NCBI GenBank assembly: GCA_018223375.1
Contig: JAGTTS010000004.1
Location: forward strand, 248,001-312,000
From: Clostridiaceae bacterium Marseille-Q3526
Lineage (GTDB): Bacteria; Bacillota; Clostridia; Lachnospirales; Lachnospiraceae
Direction: 5' to 3'
Length of the DNA: 64,000 bases
Translations under genes and position numbers: made by a program
In this document: positions 24,692-32,970 of the stretch, piece after piece
Layout of the letters: each line of letters starts with the position of its first letter
How positions within the stretch are numbered: position 1 is the stretch's first letter
The notes under the pieces: generated by a model
Seen by the model: the letters and a program-made list of their open reading frames with translations, nothing else
What the model was told of the DNA's origin: nothing
Database searches by the model: none

Positions 24692-24841
24692 GCCCCCCTA
24701 GGTAGGGGTCTTGTGGGTAGTTATATGCTGCCGGGGTAACGCCCGTAAGCGACCGGGGAGAATAAAAGGCCCTCAAAAATTCCGAAATTTATAAAAAAGG
24801 CACTTTAACAAGTGTGCCTATAAGTACGGAGGTGACTATAG
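24692..24841. other. GC-rich dyad and non-coding stretch
   Basis: Directly after the terminator the sequence turns GC-rich, with CCCCTA-GG-TAGGGG (24695-24708). It sits in an AT-rich element near the terminase-like gene and might be a packaging (cos/pac-type) site. No gene is seen here. Confidence 0.3.
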
Positions 24842-24988
24842 ATGAAAGAAGTGCGGGAATCTCCCAAGACTCTTGAAGAGTTTGAGGAGCTGTCATGGCC
24901 AGAGAAGCATCAATTGAAGGAGGATGACCCAGGAGCTTATTGGTCGTTTATCTGGCAAATTAAGAATGAAGAAAGTGAGGACGATTAA
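24842..24988 (+). CDS. 48-aa acidic protein
   Basis: A short frame, MKEVRESPKTLEEFEELSWP then EKHQLKEDDPGAYWSFIWQI, with GGAGGTGACTATAG before the ATG. It is acidic and Trp-containing. It follows a non-coding gap and opens the second half of the element. No family recognised; the ribosome site and the tight spacing to the next gene (one base) support it. Confidence 0.55.
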   Translation: MKEVRESPKTLEEFEELSWPEKHQLKEDDPGAYWSFIWQIKNEESEDD

Positions 24989-24989
24989 C

Positions 24990-25214
24990 ATGGGTTGGAA
25001 GTATGGACGGGATGAAGGCTTGTTATCAGACGGGGCCGTAGGTGAAGCTATTGACACGTTTTTGAGGTTTAATTCCCTTATGGCTTTGGCAAGTGAAGAT
25101 TGTGGCAGTAAGGAAGATATGGCTTGTGCAGCGGCTTTTCTTGAAATGTGCAAGCAGAAAATCAATGTTGAACTGGATAGGACAATTCAAGCGATGAAAG
25201 AGAGGGCGAAATAA
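24990..25214 (+). CDS. 74-aa protein of unknown function
   Basis: From ATG 24990: MGWKYGRDEGLLSDGAVGEA followed by a helical region with two Cys (SEDCGSKEDMACAAAFLEMC). An AGTGAGG site overlaps the end of the previous gene. It may be a small structural or regulatory protein; there is no motif I can assign. It is part of a cluster of four closely spaced genes. Confidence 0.5.
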   Translation: MGWKYGRDEGLLSDGAVGEAIDTFLRFNSLMALASEDCGSKEDMACAAAFLEMCKQKINVELDRTIQAMKERAK

Positions 25215-25216
25215 TT

Positions 25217-25456
25217 ATGTTATCAGATTTTGAGCTTCAGCGACTTAGAGCGGAGAAGAAAAGACAGGAGCAGGCGAAATCCCCAGCGGTTGAGGTGGCT
25301 ATGCGTTTATCTGGCGGGAAGCCTACAGAGAAACAATTAAGGAAATCACTTTCCCCGTTTATTGATGGCACAGAGCCGCCAGAGATTGTGACAGCAACTA
25401 ACGCTGATCCGGTTCGGGAAACACTAAAAGCCGGCGGATATATTATGGAGGATTAA
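25217..25456 (+). CDS. 79-aa charged protein
   Basis: MLSDFELQRLRAEKKRQEQA, a Lys/Arg/Gln-rich helix, followed by a Pro-rich end (IDGTEPPEIVTATNADPVRE). Two bases separate it from the previous gene and four from the next, so it is an operon member. The function cannot be inferred. Confidence 0.5.
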   Translation: MLSDFELQRLRAEKKRQEQAKSPAVEVAMRLSGGKPTEKQLRKSLSPFIDGTEPPEIVTATNADPVRETLKAGGYIMED

Positions 25457-25460
25457 AAAA

Positions 25461-26339
25461 ATGACGGGATTCGGACAAATTAAGGCAGTAGTAACAGAGT
25501 ATCAGGAAAAGGCGGATAGACATTTTCGGGACTATTCAAAGAGAATAGAGCGTGCCCGGCAGAGATACAGCGATGAAGCATTCCGGGAGGAAAGCCGTAA
25601 GATTTGGATCGATGTAGGAAGTAAAGTTGATGTCGCGCGGGGAATCGCAAAGAATGAAATTGATTTAATCGTTGAGGATATCGAAAAAGACTTTCGGAAG
25701 TGGTTGGTTAAACCACTTGACGGAAATCTGATCCAGACACTGAATTGCATCAGGAATTTTGAAATTCATTTGGGCATTGAGGAGCTGAGGGTTCTGGAAG
25801 AAGAAACGAAAAACAGCTTTTTCGGATCCCGTATCTTCTCGGAAATCGCGAAAGAAAATGGCTACTATGTCAAGACTCCAGACTCCAAGACTTTCATGAG
25901 TGCATTGAAGCGCGTTCATGATAATGCAGTAACCGCTGTAACCGCTTATGCTGGCCACTATCCGGATTTAATTGGAAAAGATCTTTTAGAGGAAGATAAG
26001 CCTGTGTATGCCCTGGTAATGGCTTCAAACTTTTTGACAAAAAATGATTCGATCAAAGAAGCTGAGGAGCTTTGGGGAATCTCCGATATTCCACGGGAAT
26101 TCAAGTTGTCAAAAGAAGAAGAAAAAAGAATTTACGATCTAATCGGCAATATCGAAAACGAAACGGAAAAACAGGAAAGAATTAAGCAGCTTTCAAGCGT
26201 GGAGCCGGATTTCATGGACAAGCTGGCTTTGATGGATGGAGAATATAAGGAAGCAGTTGAGGGCTACCTCGACACTGGCCGACTTGACTATGTGTATGAG
26301 GACAGTTCAGAGCAGAACATAAAAGGATACGGGAGATAA
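25461..26339 (+). CDS. 292-aa helical protein of unknown function
   Basis: A long helical, strongly charged protein (YQEKADRHFRDYSKRIERAR; IARGIAKNEIDLIVEDIEKD in pattern) with a central part reading NGYYVKTPDSKTFMSALKRV and an acidic C-terminus (GYLDTGRLDYVYEDSSEQ). GGAGG lies nine bases before the ATG. It is the largest unknown gene of the element apart from the tape measure gene. In phages, a helical protein of this size ahead of the tail genes may be a scaffold or a head factor, but I see no motif to support it. Confidence 0.55.
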   Translation: MTGFGQIKAVVTEYQEKADRHFRDYSKRIERARQRYSDEAFREESRKIWIDVGSKVDVARGIAKNEIDLIVEDIEKDFRKWLVKPLDGNLIQTLNCIRNFEIHLGIEELRVLEEETKNSFFGSRIFSEIAKENGYYVKTPDSKTFMSALKRVHDNAVTAVTAYAGHYPDLIGKDLLEEDKPVYALVMASNFLTKNDSIKEAEELWGISDIPREFKLSKEEEKRIYDLIGNIENETEKQERIKQLSSVEPDFMDKLALMDGEYKEAVEGYLDTGRLDYVYEDSSEQNIKGYGR

Positions 26340-26355
26340 AGAAAAAATGAATTTA

Positions 26356-26384
26356 GGGTGGATTCCTACCTCCACCCTTTTTCC
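26356..26384 (+). terminator. Terminator after the 292-aa gene
   Basis: GGGTGGA (26356-26362) pairs with TCCACCC (26371-26377), followed by five T. A clear intrinsic terminator 17 bases after the stop codon. Confidence 0.8.
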
Positions 26385-26424
26385 CCAAATTAAAGGAAAA
26401 AACATGGAAAGGAAACAATAAATA

Positions 26425-26670
26425 ATGGAGAATCAGAGATATAAAGTCATCGGAATCAGCAGCTATGAGGGAGCAAGCAGAACCGGGCAGAGATATACGC
26501 TTTACACATTAGAGCTTGATGTTGACGGGCAGAAAACAAAAGTAAAAACTTTTGAGAAAAATGCACAGATTGGAGACTTTGTCTCAGTTGGCGTAGGACT
26601 TAGAAGAACTCTATATGGCAATGAGCTGACAGCAGTCATCACTGGAGTTCATCCAGCTTCAGAAAAATAA
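26425..26670 (+). CDS. 81-aa beta-rich protein
   Basis: MENQRYKVIGISSYEGASRT, then alternating strands (YTLYTLELDVDGQKTKVKTF, FVSVGVGLRRTLYGNELTAV), consistent with a small beta-barrel or OB-like fold. GGAAAGG precedes the start. No name can be given. It follows a terminator, so it needs its own promoter or read-through. After it, 26672-26700 forms an imperfect hairpin (CCGCCAAC/GTTGACGG). Confidence 0.5.
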   Translation: MENQRYKVIGISSYEGASRTGQRYTLYTLELDVDGQKTKVKTFEKNAQIGDFVSVGVGLRRTLYGNELTAVITGVHPASEK

Positions 26671-26838
26671 AAACCGCCAACCACTATAAGAAGTTGACGG
26701 CTAGAGCTAGAAAGGTTTGAATGAAAGTAGATTGTTCTCAATTTCTTTATTCATATCCTAATTATATCATATTTGACTGACAATAGGCAATAATTGGTTT
26801 TTTATTATAAAAACAAAAAATAAAAAAGGAGAACTGTA

Positions 26839-27006
26839 ATGCTTTTATTCAAGTTAATTCACATACTTACTTCCTTATTTGTGTTATTTGCTGCGGGTGC
26901 TTTCGCTTATCAGGCGGCACATAATTCTGAGGAAGTTTCTGATAGGAATGGAAATGCTCTTTGTAGCGTCATGATGTTATTGGCGCTTTTTTTCATGTGG
27001 AGGTAG
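26839..27006 (+). CDS. 55-aa membrane protein with two transmembrane helices
   Basis: MLLFKLIHILTSLFVLFAAG forms the first hydrophobic helix, a short polar loop follows (HNSEEVSDRNGN) and a second helix (ALCSVMMLLALFFMWR) ends the protein. AAAGGAG is present eight bases upstream. Two short helices with a polar loop resemble small phage holins, but there is no lysin in the element, and other small membrane proteins look the same. Confidence 0.55.
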   Translation: MLLFKLIHILTSLFVLFAAGAFAYQAAHNSEEVSDRNGNALCSVMMLLALFFMWR

Positions 27007-27010
27007 CGGG

Positions 27011-27403
27011 ATGAATGCGTTTCAATTGAAAAAATTTAGAAATCAATATCATAAGCAGTCAGAGCATATTTTCAGCTTTGATTTCCGAAAAACCCCGCCA
27101 GAGCTTAGACGAATGGTTTCAGACGTTGAATTTCAGGTGTTTTTAAATCTTCCTTACAGTCGGACGGACGAGGGGCAGATATTAGTCAACGAATCTGCGC
27201 CGGAGTGGAATCTCCTGAAGGATTTTCTGGTAGCTTTGGATCGTTTGCCGGATTCACTGCTTTTAGATCTCTATAAGGTAGAGACGAAAAGAGGGACCGG
27301 CGGGCTTGATGACATGGAAGATTGTCCAGATGATGAAAAGGCGAGAAGAATCATCTTTGAGCTGCTTCCGGAAGTCATCTGGGCGCATAGAGTAAAAGGT
27401 TAA
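27011..27403 (+). CDS. 130-aa protein upstream of the tape measure gene
   Basis: Starts four bases after the preceding stop (TGGAGG site). MNAFQLKKFRNQYHKQSEHI is followed by a mixed region and an acidic stretch (GGLDDMEDCPDDEKARRIIF). In siphophages this position is normally held by the tail assembly chaperone. I see neither a clear chaperone motif nor a slippery frameshift site, so this stays a positional guess. A hairpin (TGGCC/GGCCA, 27414-27438) lies between it and the tape measure gene. Confidence 0.5.
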   Translation: MNAFQLKKFRNQYHKQSEHIFSFDFRKTPPELRRMVSDVEFQVFLNLPYSRTDEGQILVNESAPEWNLLKDFLVALDRLPDSLLLDLYKVETKRGTGGLDDMEDCPDDEKARRIIFELLPEVIWAHRVKG

Positions 27404-27465
27404 TTGATTGCTTGGCCTCGCGACTAGAGCGGGGCCATTATCCTCAAAAAGTTAGGAGGTAGAAA

Positions 27466-30400
27466 ATGGCAGATAATACAATCGACTCTTTGGTGTTAGA
27501 AATCAGTGCCAATTCAAAGGGGGCAGAGGCTTCCTTAAACAAATTAACAGATTCGCTTGCTAAATTACAGCGGCGGCTGGGCGGATTCAAGGGATTCGAC
27601 AATGTGTGTGCCGGAATGGAGAGGCTTGGCAAGGCTTCGAGAACACTGAATCCGGAAAAACTGAATGGATATTCTTCCGCCCTTGGGAGCTTTGCCGAGG
27701 CTGCATCCAAGCTGTCCGAGATGAAGCCAACGGACGTAAACCGGGCTGTCAAATCACTGGAGAAGCTTGGACACATCAACCTGGACGGAATAGCGCGCCA
27801 GATAAACGCGCTGAAGGGTGTAGACACAGCTGCCCTAAATCATTTAGGAACCGCTTTTCAAGGCTTTACAGCTTCCCTGGCTGGCTCTGAAAAGGTAACT
27901 GCAGGAACGTCTAAACTATTCACTTCTCTGTCCCAGATGAGCGCATCAGCCGACAATATGGCCGTTGTTCAGAGCAGTTTACCGGGGCTATCGGTGGAAA
28001 TACGAAAATTCATCGACACAATGGCTGCAGCTCCTGCCGTATCAGCTGCAGCTGTTTCACTTGTTACAGCTCTGTCTGGCATGGCTTCAGCCGGAAACAA
28101 AATCCAGCAGACAGTATCGTCTCTTCCTGGCCTGACTGCCGGGATCCAATCATTCATTCAATCGCTTTCAAGTGCGCCGAAGTTAAATAATAACGTGGTA
28201 AGGGTTGTAGAATCCTTGGCAAAAATAGCTCCGGCAGGTGCGAAAGCTGGTTCTGCAGCCCGAAATCTCCAGAAAAATATCCAGTCTTTATCTGGAAGCA
28301 TGGCAGGATTGGAGAAAAACTCCAGAAGGGGCTTATTGGGAATTAAGAACTTCGGGGGTCAGATCCTTTCTCTGGCTGGGCTTGCCGGCGGAATTTATGG
28401 ACTTATTACAGGAATTAAGAACGCTATCAATTATTCTTCGGACCTGGCAGAAGCCCAGAACGTAGTAGAACAGGGGTTTGGAAGTCTTTCCTATATGGCG
28501 GATGACTTTGCCTCTAATTCGGTTCAGGCGTTTGGAATGTCAGCTCTGTCAGCTAAAAAGATGTCTGGCCAATTTGCGGCAATGGGGCGTTCTCTGGGAG
28601 TAGTTCCGGAGCGGGCGGCTGAGATGTCCTTAAGCTTGACTGGATTAGCTGGTGATTTAGCTTCTTTCTGGAACGTGAGCCATGATGTGGCGCAAACAGC
28701 CCTTGAGTCTGTGTTTACCGGCGAAACGGAGAGCCTGAAAAAGTTCGCGGTCGTGATGACTCAGGCGAACTTACAGCAGTTTGCCTATTCAAAGGGAATT
28801 AATAAGAGTGTGTCCGCCATGACTCAGGCGGAACAGGCACAGCTTCGATATGCCTATGTTATGGAAGCTACTGCGGCCGCGCATGGTGATTTCAGCCGTA
28901 CTTCGAACGAATGGGCGGGGCAGACAAGGATTCTTGCGGGTCAATTTCAGAATCTGGCTGGAATTATTGGCGGAGGGCTTAAGGCGGCATTCCTTCCAGT
29001 TATCACAGTGATTAACGCTTTAATGGCGAAAATCATTAGCCTGGCCAACCTGATTTCTTCTTTCATTGGGAAGCTGTTCGGGGTTAAGCCACAGGCTGCC
29101 AGTGCAGGAGCCGGACTGTCTGAAATGGCAGAATCTGCTGGAAGCCTAGGGAATAACATAGATGCTGCAGCCGGAGGAATCGGAGAAATAGGAGATGCGG
29201 CGAAGAAATCCCAGAAAAGTCTGAACGGTTTCATTGCTGGCTGGCATGAAGTCAATAATATGACATCGAATGAAGGCGCGGGCGGATCCGGCGGAGGCGG
29301 AGGGGCTGGTTCGCTTCCTGATATGGCTTTGCCGGAGAAGTACGAGCTGGACATCACGGCAGAAGACGAGGCCTCCCCTGTAATAGAAGACATCCGCAAG
29401 CGTCTGTTAGAGCTTTCGTCTCTTTTCTCGAAAGGTTTCCGGGTGGGACTGGGTGATATGTCCGTGTTTGATTCAATCCGCCAGAATATTCAAAGTATCA
29501 GGGCAAGCTTTGAGGAAATCTTTAGCGATGGAAGAGTAGCAACTGCGTTCAACCATATGCTGGATGCTTTGGCTTATAATGCCGGAGCAAAAGTTGGTAG
29601 CTTTGTATCGGTAGGTTCTACCATTGTCGACAATATCACAGGAGGAATTTCCTTATATCTGGGAAAATCGAAAGAAAATATCCAGAGCTGGCTCATTTCC
29701 ATGTTTGATATCACGGCACAGTCTGATACGATCTTGACGAATTTCCAGATGGCTCTAGCAGACATCTTCACTGTGTTTCGTTCCGAACCGGCAAAGCAGA
29801 TCACGGCAGACATTATTCAGGTGTTCGCTGACGGATTCATGGGTGCCACAGAACTGGCTGGAAGGCTGGGAACAAGCATCCTGGATATGATTCTTACACC
29901 AATCACGGAAAATTCTTCGGGATTTAAAGAGGCTTTATCTAACACTCTGGGACCGATATCAGAGGTTCTGACAGCTCTGGCGAATTCTTTTAGCCAAACG
30001 TGGAGCGAAATCAATCAGATGTATAAGAAGCATATAGCTCCTATGTTTTCCTCGATTCGTGATGGCTTGTCCGAAGTGATAGAGACACTGCTAAGCGGAT
30101 ATAATACATATTTTGCGCCTGTGCTGGATTCTCTGGCGGGAAAGTTCTCGGAAGTCTGGGGGGACCATATTCAGCCGCTGCTCAGTAGCTTTATTGATTT
30201 ATTTGGCGAAGTAGCGACTTTCATAGAGAACGTCTGGAAAAGCGTCTTTCAGCCTCTTCTTAACTGGGTTGTGGATAAGATTTTCCCTGTGATTTCTCCG
30301 GTGCTGGAAGGAATAGGAACGCTTGTGCTGACTGTGTTTGCCGGAATCGCTGACACTCTGAATGGTTTTATTACTGTCGCTACAGGCGTGATAGGATTCG

Positions 30401-31092
30401 TCAACGGAGTGTTCTCCGGAGACTGGTCAAAAGCCTGGGAAGGTGTGAAGACTGTATTCAAGGGAGTCTGGGATGCGATGCCGGACTTTATTAAGGGGCC
30501 AATTAAGCTGATTATCGGCTTCGTCAATTCGATGATTGGAGCAATCGAAAATGGAATTAACTTCGTTGTGAGGGGAATGAATAATCTCCAGTTTGATGTT
30601 CCGGACTGGGTTCCAGGCATTGGTGGAGAAACCTTCGGCTTTGATTTAAATGAGATAAGCCTTCCACGAATCCCCCAGCTTGCAAGAGGCGGAGTATTGG
30701 AAAAGGGACAGGTTGGGCTTTTAGAGGGCAATGGAGCGGAGGCAGTAGTTCCGCTGGAGAAAAACACCAAGTGGATCTCCAGAGTGGTAGCTACCATGTC
30801 GGACGAGTTCGGAAAGTACCGGCTGAACACTTTTGTCCCCAAACAGAGCCTGTCTTCAAACTCCTACAGCTATGAAAAGCTGAAATCCGCCATGCAGATA
30901 GAGAGGGATTCTCGAATGGCACAGCAGCAGTATGAAGTTAAAAGGCAGAATCAGCTGCTTGAAAAACTGATAAGTGTGGTAGAACAGAAAGAACTTCATA
31001 TTGGAGACGATGATATTTTCAATGCCACCCGCCGGGGGCAGAATCGGTTTGCCAAAAGGACATTCAAGACTGGCTGGGCTGGAATTGATTAA
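27466..31092 (+). CDS. Phage tail tape measure protein
   Basis: 1208 aa, by far the largest gene of the element, with GGAGG before the ATG. The N-terminal third is helical with repeats rich in Ala, Ser, Leu and Gly, each with a SLPGL motif (SSLPGLSVEI, SSLPGLTAGI). Residues about 290-510 carry the TMP core (IKNFGGQILSLAGLAGGIYG, ESVFTGETESLKKFAVVMTQ, EWAGQTRILAGQFQNLAGII), followed by a hydrophobic segment, a Gly-rich linker and a C-terminal region (ARGGVLEKGQVGLLEGNGAE) common in tape measure proteins. TMP sets tail length and takes part in DNA entry. No other tail gene is present, which is odd. It would have to be built into tails supplied by another phage, or it is a remnant. The frame is intact across 3.6 kb, which argues against long neutral decay. 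Confidence 0.9.
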   Translation: MADNTIDSLVLEISANSKGAEASLNKLTDSLAKLQRRLGGFKGFDNVCAGMERLGKASRTLNPEKLNGYSSALGSFAEAASKLSEMKPTDVNRAVKSLEKLGHINLDGIARQINALKGVDTAALNHLGTAFQGFTASLAGSEKVTAGTSKLFTSLSQMSASADNMAVVQSSLPGLSVEIRKFIDTMAAAPAVSAAAVSLVTALSGMASAGNKIQQTVSSLPGLTAGIQSFIQSLSSAPKLNNNVVRVVESLAKIAPAGAKAGSAARNLQKNIQSLSGSMAGLEKNSRRGLLGIKNFGGQILSLAGLAGGIYGLITGIKNAINYSSDLAEAQNVVEQGFGSLSYMADDFASNSVQAFGMSALSAKKMSGQFAAMGRSLGVVPERAAEMSLSLTGLAGDLASFWNVSHDVAQTALESVFTGETESLKKFAVVMTQANLQQFAYSKGINKSVSAMTQAEQAQLRYAYVMEATAAAHGDFSRTSNEWAGQTRILAGQFQNLAGIIGGGLKAAFLPVITVINALMAKIISLANLISSFIGKLFGVKPQAASAGAGLSEMAESAGSLGNNIDAAAGGIGEIGDAAKKSQKSLNGFIAGWHEVNNMTSNEGAGGSGGGGGAGSLPDMALPEKYELDITAEDEASPVIEDIRKRLLELSSLFSKGFRVGLGDMSVFDSIRQNIQSIRASFEEIFSDGRVATAFNHMLDALAYNAGAKVGSFVSVGSTIVDNITGGISLYLGKSKENIQSWLISMFDITAQSDTILTNFQMALADIFTVFRSEPAKQITADIIQVFADGFMGATELAGRLGTSILDMILTPITENSSGFKEALSNTLGPISEVLTALANSFSQTWSEINQMYKKHIAPMFSSIRDGLSEVIETLLSGYNTYFAPVLDSLAGKFSEVWGDHIQPLLSSFIDLFGEVATFIENVWKSVFQPLLNWVVDKIFPVISPVLEGIGTLVLTVFAGIADTLNGFITVATGVIGFVNGVFSGDWSKAWEGVKTVFKGVWDAMPDFIKGPIKLIIGFVNSMIGAIENGINFVVRGMNNLQFDVPDWVPGIGGETFGFDLNEISLPRIPQLARGGVLEKGQVGLLEGNGAEAVVPLEKNTKWISRVVATMSDEFGKYRLNTFVPKQSLSSNSYSYEKLKSAMQIERDSRMAQQQYEVKRQNQLLEKLISVVEQKELHIGDDDIFNATRRGQNRFAKRTFKTGWAGID

Positions 31093-31098
31093 GTGACA

Positions 31099-31129
31099 TT
31101 TGACAAACCTGTCAAAGGTGTGCTATCAT
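31099..31129 (+). promoter_or_regulatory. Promoter with palindromic operator after the tape measure gene
   Basis: TTGACA (31100-31105) and TATCAT (31124-31129) with an 18-bp spacer. The -35 box is part of a perfect 7-bp inverted repeat TTTGACA-AACC-TGTCAAA (31099-31116), which suggests control by a dimeric regulator. Confidence 0.65.
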
Positions 31130-31135
31130 CTATCC

Positions 31136-31260
31136 ACAACTTAATGATAGCAAAAGCGCATTGGAGCTAGGAAGCCCTGGAAAACACAGCTAGTCGGTTG
31201 GATTATTGAATCCGTAAAGTAGGCCGACCCGGGAGCTTTACTAGCTCCTTTTTGCATTTT
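31136..31260 (+). ncRNA. Structured leader or small RNA before the antirepressor genes
   Basis: The transcript from the promoter above reads GGAGCTAG (31164-31171) and later a terminator GGAGC-TTTACTA-GCTCC followed by five T (31232-31253). GGAGCTAG can also pair with CTAGCTCC, which contains the 3' arm of that terminator, so two folds exclude each other. This may be an attenuator for the antirepressor genes or a separate small RNA. It matches no RNA family I know. The ribosome site of the next gene is about 130 bases further on. Confidence 0.5.
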
Positions 31261-31392
31261 TTAGGGAATATTCCTTCGGGATTTCCGAATAGATGTGCGA
31301 CTCATAGCCGGGTATGCTCCGGCAGCACTTCAAATCATCGGGCGGCCAGCGAAATGCGAAACCGCCCAGTAAAAGTGAAAGGAGTGCGGAAC

Positions 31393-32061
31393 ATGCACGA
31401 AGTATCGAACATTTTTACAAAAGAGAAAACCATTTCTTCATTGGAAGTAGCTGAGATGATGGAAACTGAGCACAAAGAAATTTTGAAGAAATTGGAAGGA
31501 AGTACAAAACCAGATGGAACAATAAAACAAATTGGAATTATTCCAACATTAACTAAGGGGAATTTTCCTCTCAGTGATTATTTCATTCTTTCCTCTTACA
31601 AAGATTCCAGTGGGAAGGAAAATAAATGCTATAATATCACAAAGCTAGGCTGTGACTTTCTTGCTAACAAATTTACTGGAGAAAAGGGAATTTTATTCAC
31701 GGCAAAGTATGTAAAACGTTTCCACGATATGGAAGAACAGTTAAAGCCAAAGTCCTCCGCAGAAATGCTCTTAATATATGCCCAGCAATTCTATGAGCAG
31801 GAGCAGAGATTGCAGAGCGTAGAACATAATATAAAGCAGATAGAAGCTAAGATTACGACCCACGATGAAAATTACTATACGATTGCCGGATATGCCAGCC
31901 TGAGAGGAATCCGGGTAGATGTAAACCGGGCGAATATGTATGGGCGCAAGGCCAGTAAATTGTCCAAAGAATATGGATATGATGTGACTAAAACACAGGA
32001 TCCGCGGTTTGGGACCGTAAATATGTATCATGCGGATATTTTGAAGGATATTTTTGGCTGA
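31393..32061 (+). CDS. Rha-family antirepressor / regulatory protein
   Basis: 222 aa from ATG 31393 with AAAGGAG eight bases upstream (an upstream in-frame extension is non-coding leader). The N-terminal Rha domain shows TISSLEVAEMMETEHKEILK, FPLSDYFILSSYKDSSGKEN and KYVKRFHDME; the C-terminal part resembles ORF6C/KilA-C-type domains (YYTIAGYASLRGIRVDVNRA). Rha proteins regulate phage development and can counteract repressors. Since the CI-like repressor of this element has no self-cleavage domain, an antirepressor route of induction is plausible. Confidence 0.82.
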   Translation: MHEVSNIFTKEKTISSLEVAEMMETEHKEILKKLEGSTKPDGTIKQIGIIPTLTKGNFPLSDYFILSSYKDSSGKENKCYNITKLGCDFLANKFTGEKGILFTAKYVKRFHDMEEQLKPKSSAEMLLIYAQQFYEQEQRLQSVEHNIKQIEAKITTHDENYYTIAGYASLRGIRVDVNRANMYGRKASKLSKEYGYDVTKTQDPRFGTVNMYHADILKDIFG

Positions 32062-32079
32062 TTGCGGAGGGACTGTGGT

Positions 32080-32868
32080 ATGAGTGATTTAATGATTTTT
32101 GAGGGACACAAAGTAGAAGTATTTGATTTAAATGGAGAAGTTTTATTCAATCCGTATCATGTAGGAGAGTGTTTAGAACTTGGCAGTGAAGCAGTAAGAA
32201 AAGCTATATCAAGAATGAATGAAAAGCAGGTTGTTAAGGTCAAAAATTCGGATGTGACTAGTAGTAACATCCGAAAACTGAACAACGCCGGAGAGAATTT
32301 CCTCACTGAGAGCGGTGTGTATAAGCTAGTCTTTAAAAGCCGTAAGCCTAATGCAGAAACCTTTACCGATTGGGTAACAGATGAAGTCCTGCCACAGCTT
32401 CGTAAAACCGGAGGCTATATCAACAATACAGACTTATTTATAAATACATATTTTGACGATATTCCAGAAGAACAAAAGAATTTGGTTCGTACTTGTCTCA
32501 TAAGCATTGAGGAAAAGCAGAAAAAAATAAATAATTTGCAGAAAGAAAATGATTTACTTTCTCAAAAAGTATTGCAGTGGGCAGATAGACCTTTAATAAA
32601 TTCCTTGGTAAGAGTTTATGCTCATTCTCTTGATGGCAATTTTGAAAAAGCATGGACAGATTTCAAGAAAGAGCTTCTGTATCAGCACAGTATCAATTTA
32701 AATTCTAGGATTACAGCATATTTAAACCAGGCTGGAAGGAAAGCCAAACCGAAAACACTTGATATGCTAGATGATTCTGAATTACAACAGGCTTTGAGCA
32801 CAGCAGTGGCATTATGCCGAAATAACAAGGTGGATATTTCGGAAATTATAGAGAAGAGAGCAATTTAG
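32080..32868 (+). CDS. BRO-N family phage antirepressor
   Basis: 262 aa from ATG 32080 (GGAGGG upstream), 18 bases after the Rha gene. The N-terminal BRO-N/antirepressor domain reads FEGHKVEVFDLNGEVLFNPY, then VGECLELGSEAVRKAISRM, LTESGVYKLVFKSRKPNAET and FTDWVTDEVLPQLRKTGGYI, a classic arrangement. The C-terminal half is coiled-coil and helical with no known motif. Two antirepressor-type genes in tandem suggest alternative partners or signals. A terminator follows. Confidence 0.87.
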   Translation: MSDLMIFEGHKVEVFDLNGEVLFNPYHVGECLELGSEAVRKAISRMNEKQVVKVKNSDVTSSNIRKLNNAGENFLTESGVYKLVFKSRKPNAETFTDWVTDEVLPQLRKTGGYINNTDLFINTYFDDIPEEQKNLVRTCLISIEEKQKKINNLQKENDLLSQKVLQWADRPLINSLVRVYAHSLDGNFEKAWTDFKKELLYQHSINLNSRITAYLNQAGRKAKPKTLDMLDDSELQQALSTAVALCRNNKVDISEIIEKRAI

Positions 32869-32894
32869 GGGGCGGTTTATCCGCCTCTTTTTTG
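32869..32894 (+). terminator. Terminator after the antirepressor pair
   Basis: GGCGG-TTTAT-CCGCC followed by TCTTTTTT. It overlaps the end of the antirepressor gene by a few bases. Confidence 0.75.
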
Positions 32895-32970
32895 TGTTTT
32901 CGAGCCCCTCATCACTGGCTTTTTATCGCAAACTGTGATATGGTAGAGGAAAATAAGGGGGGACATATTT

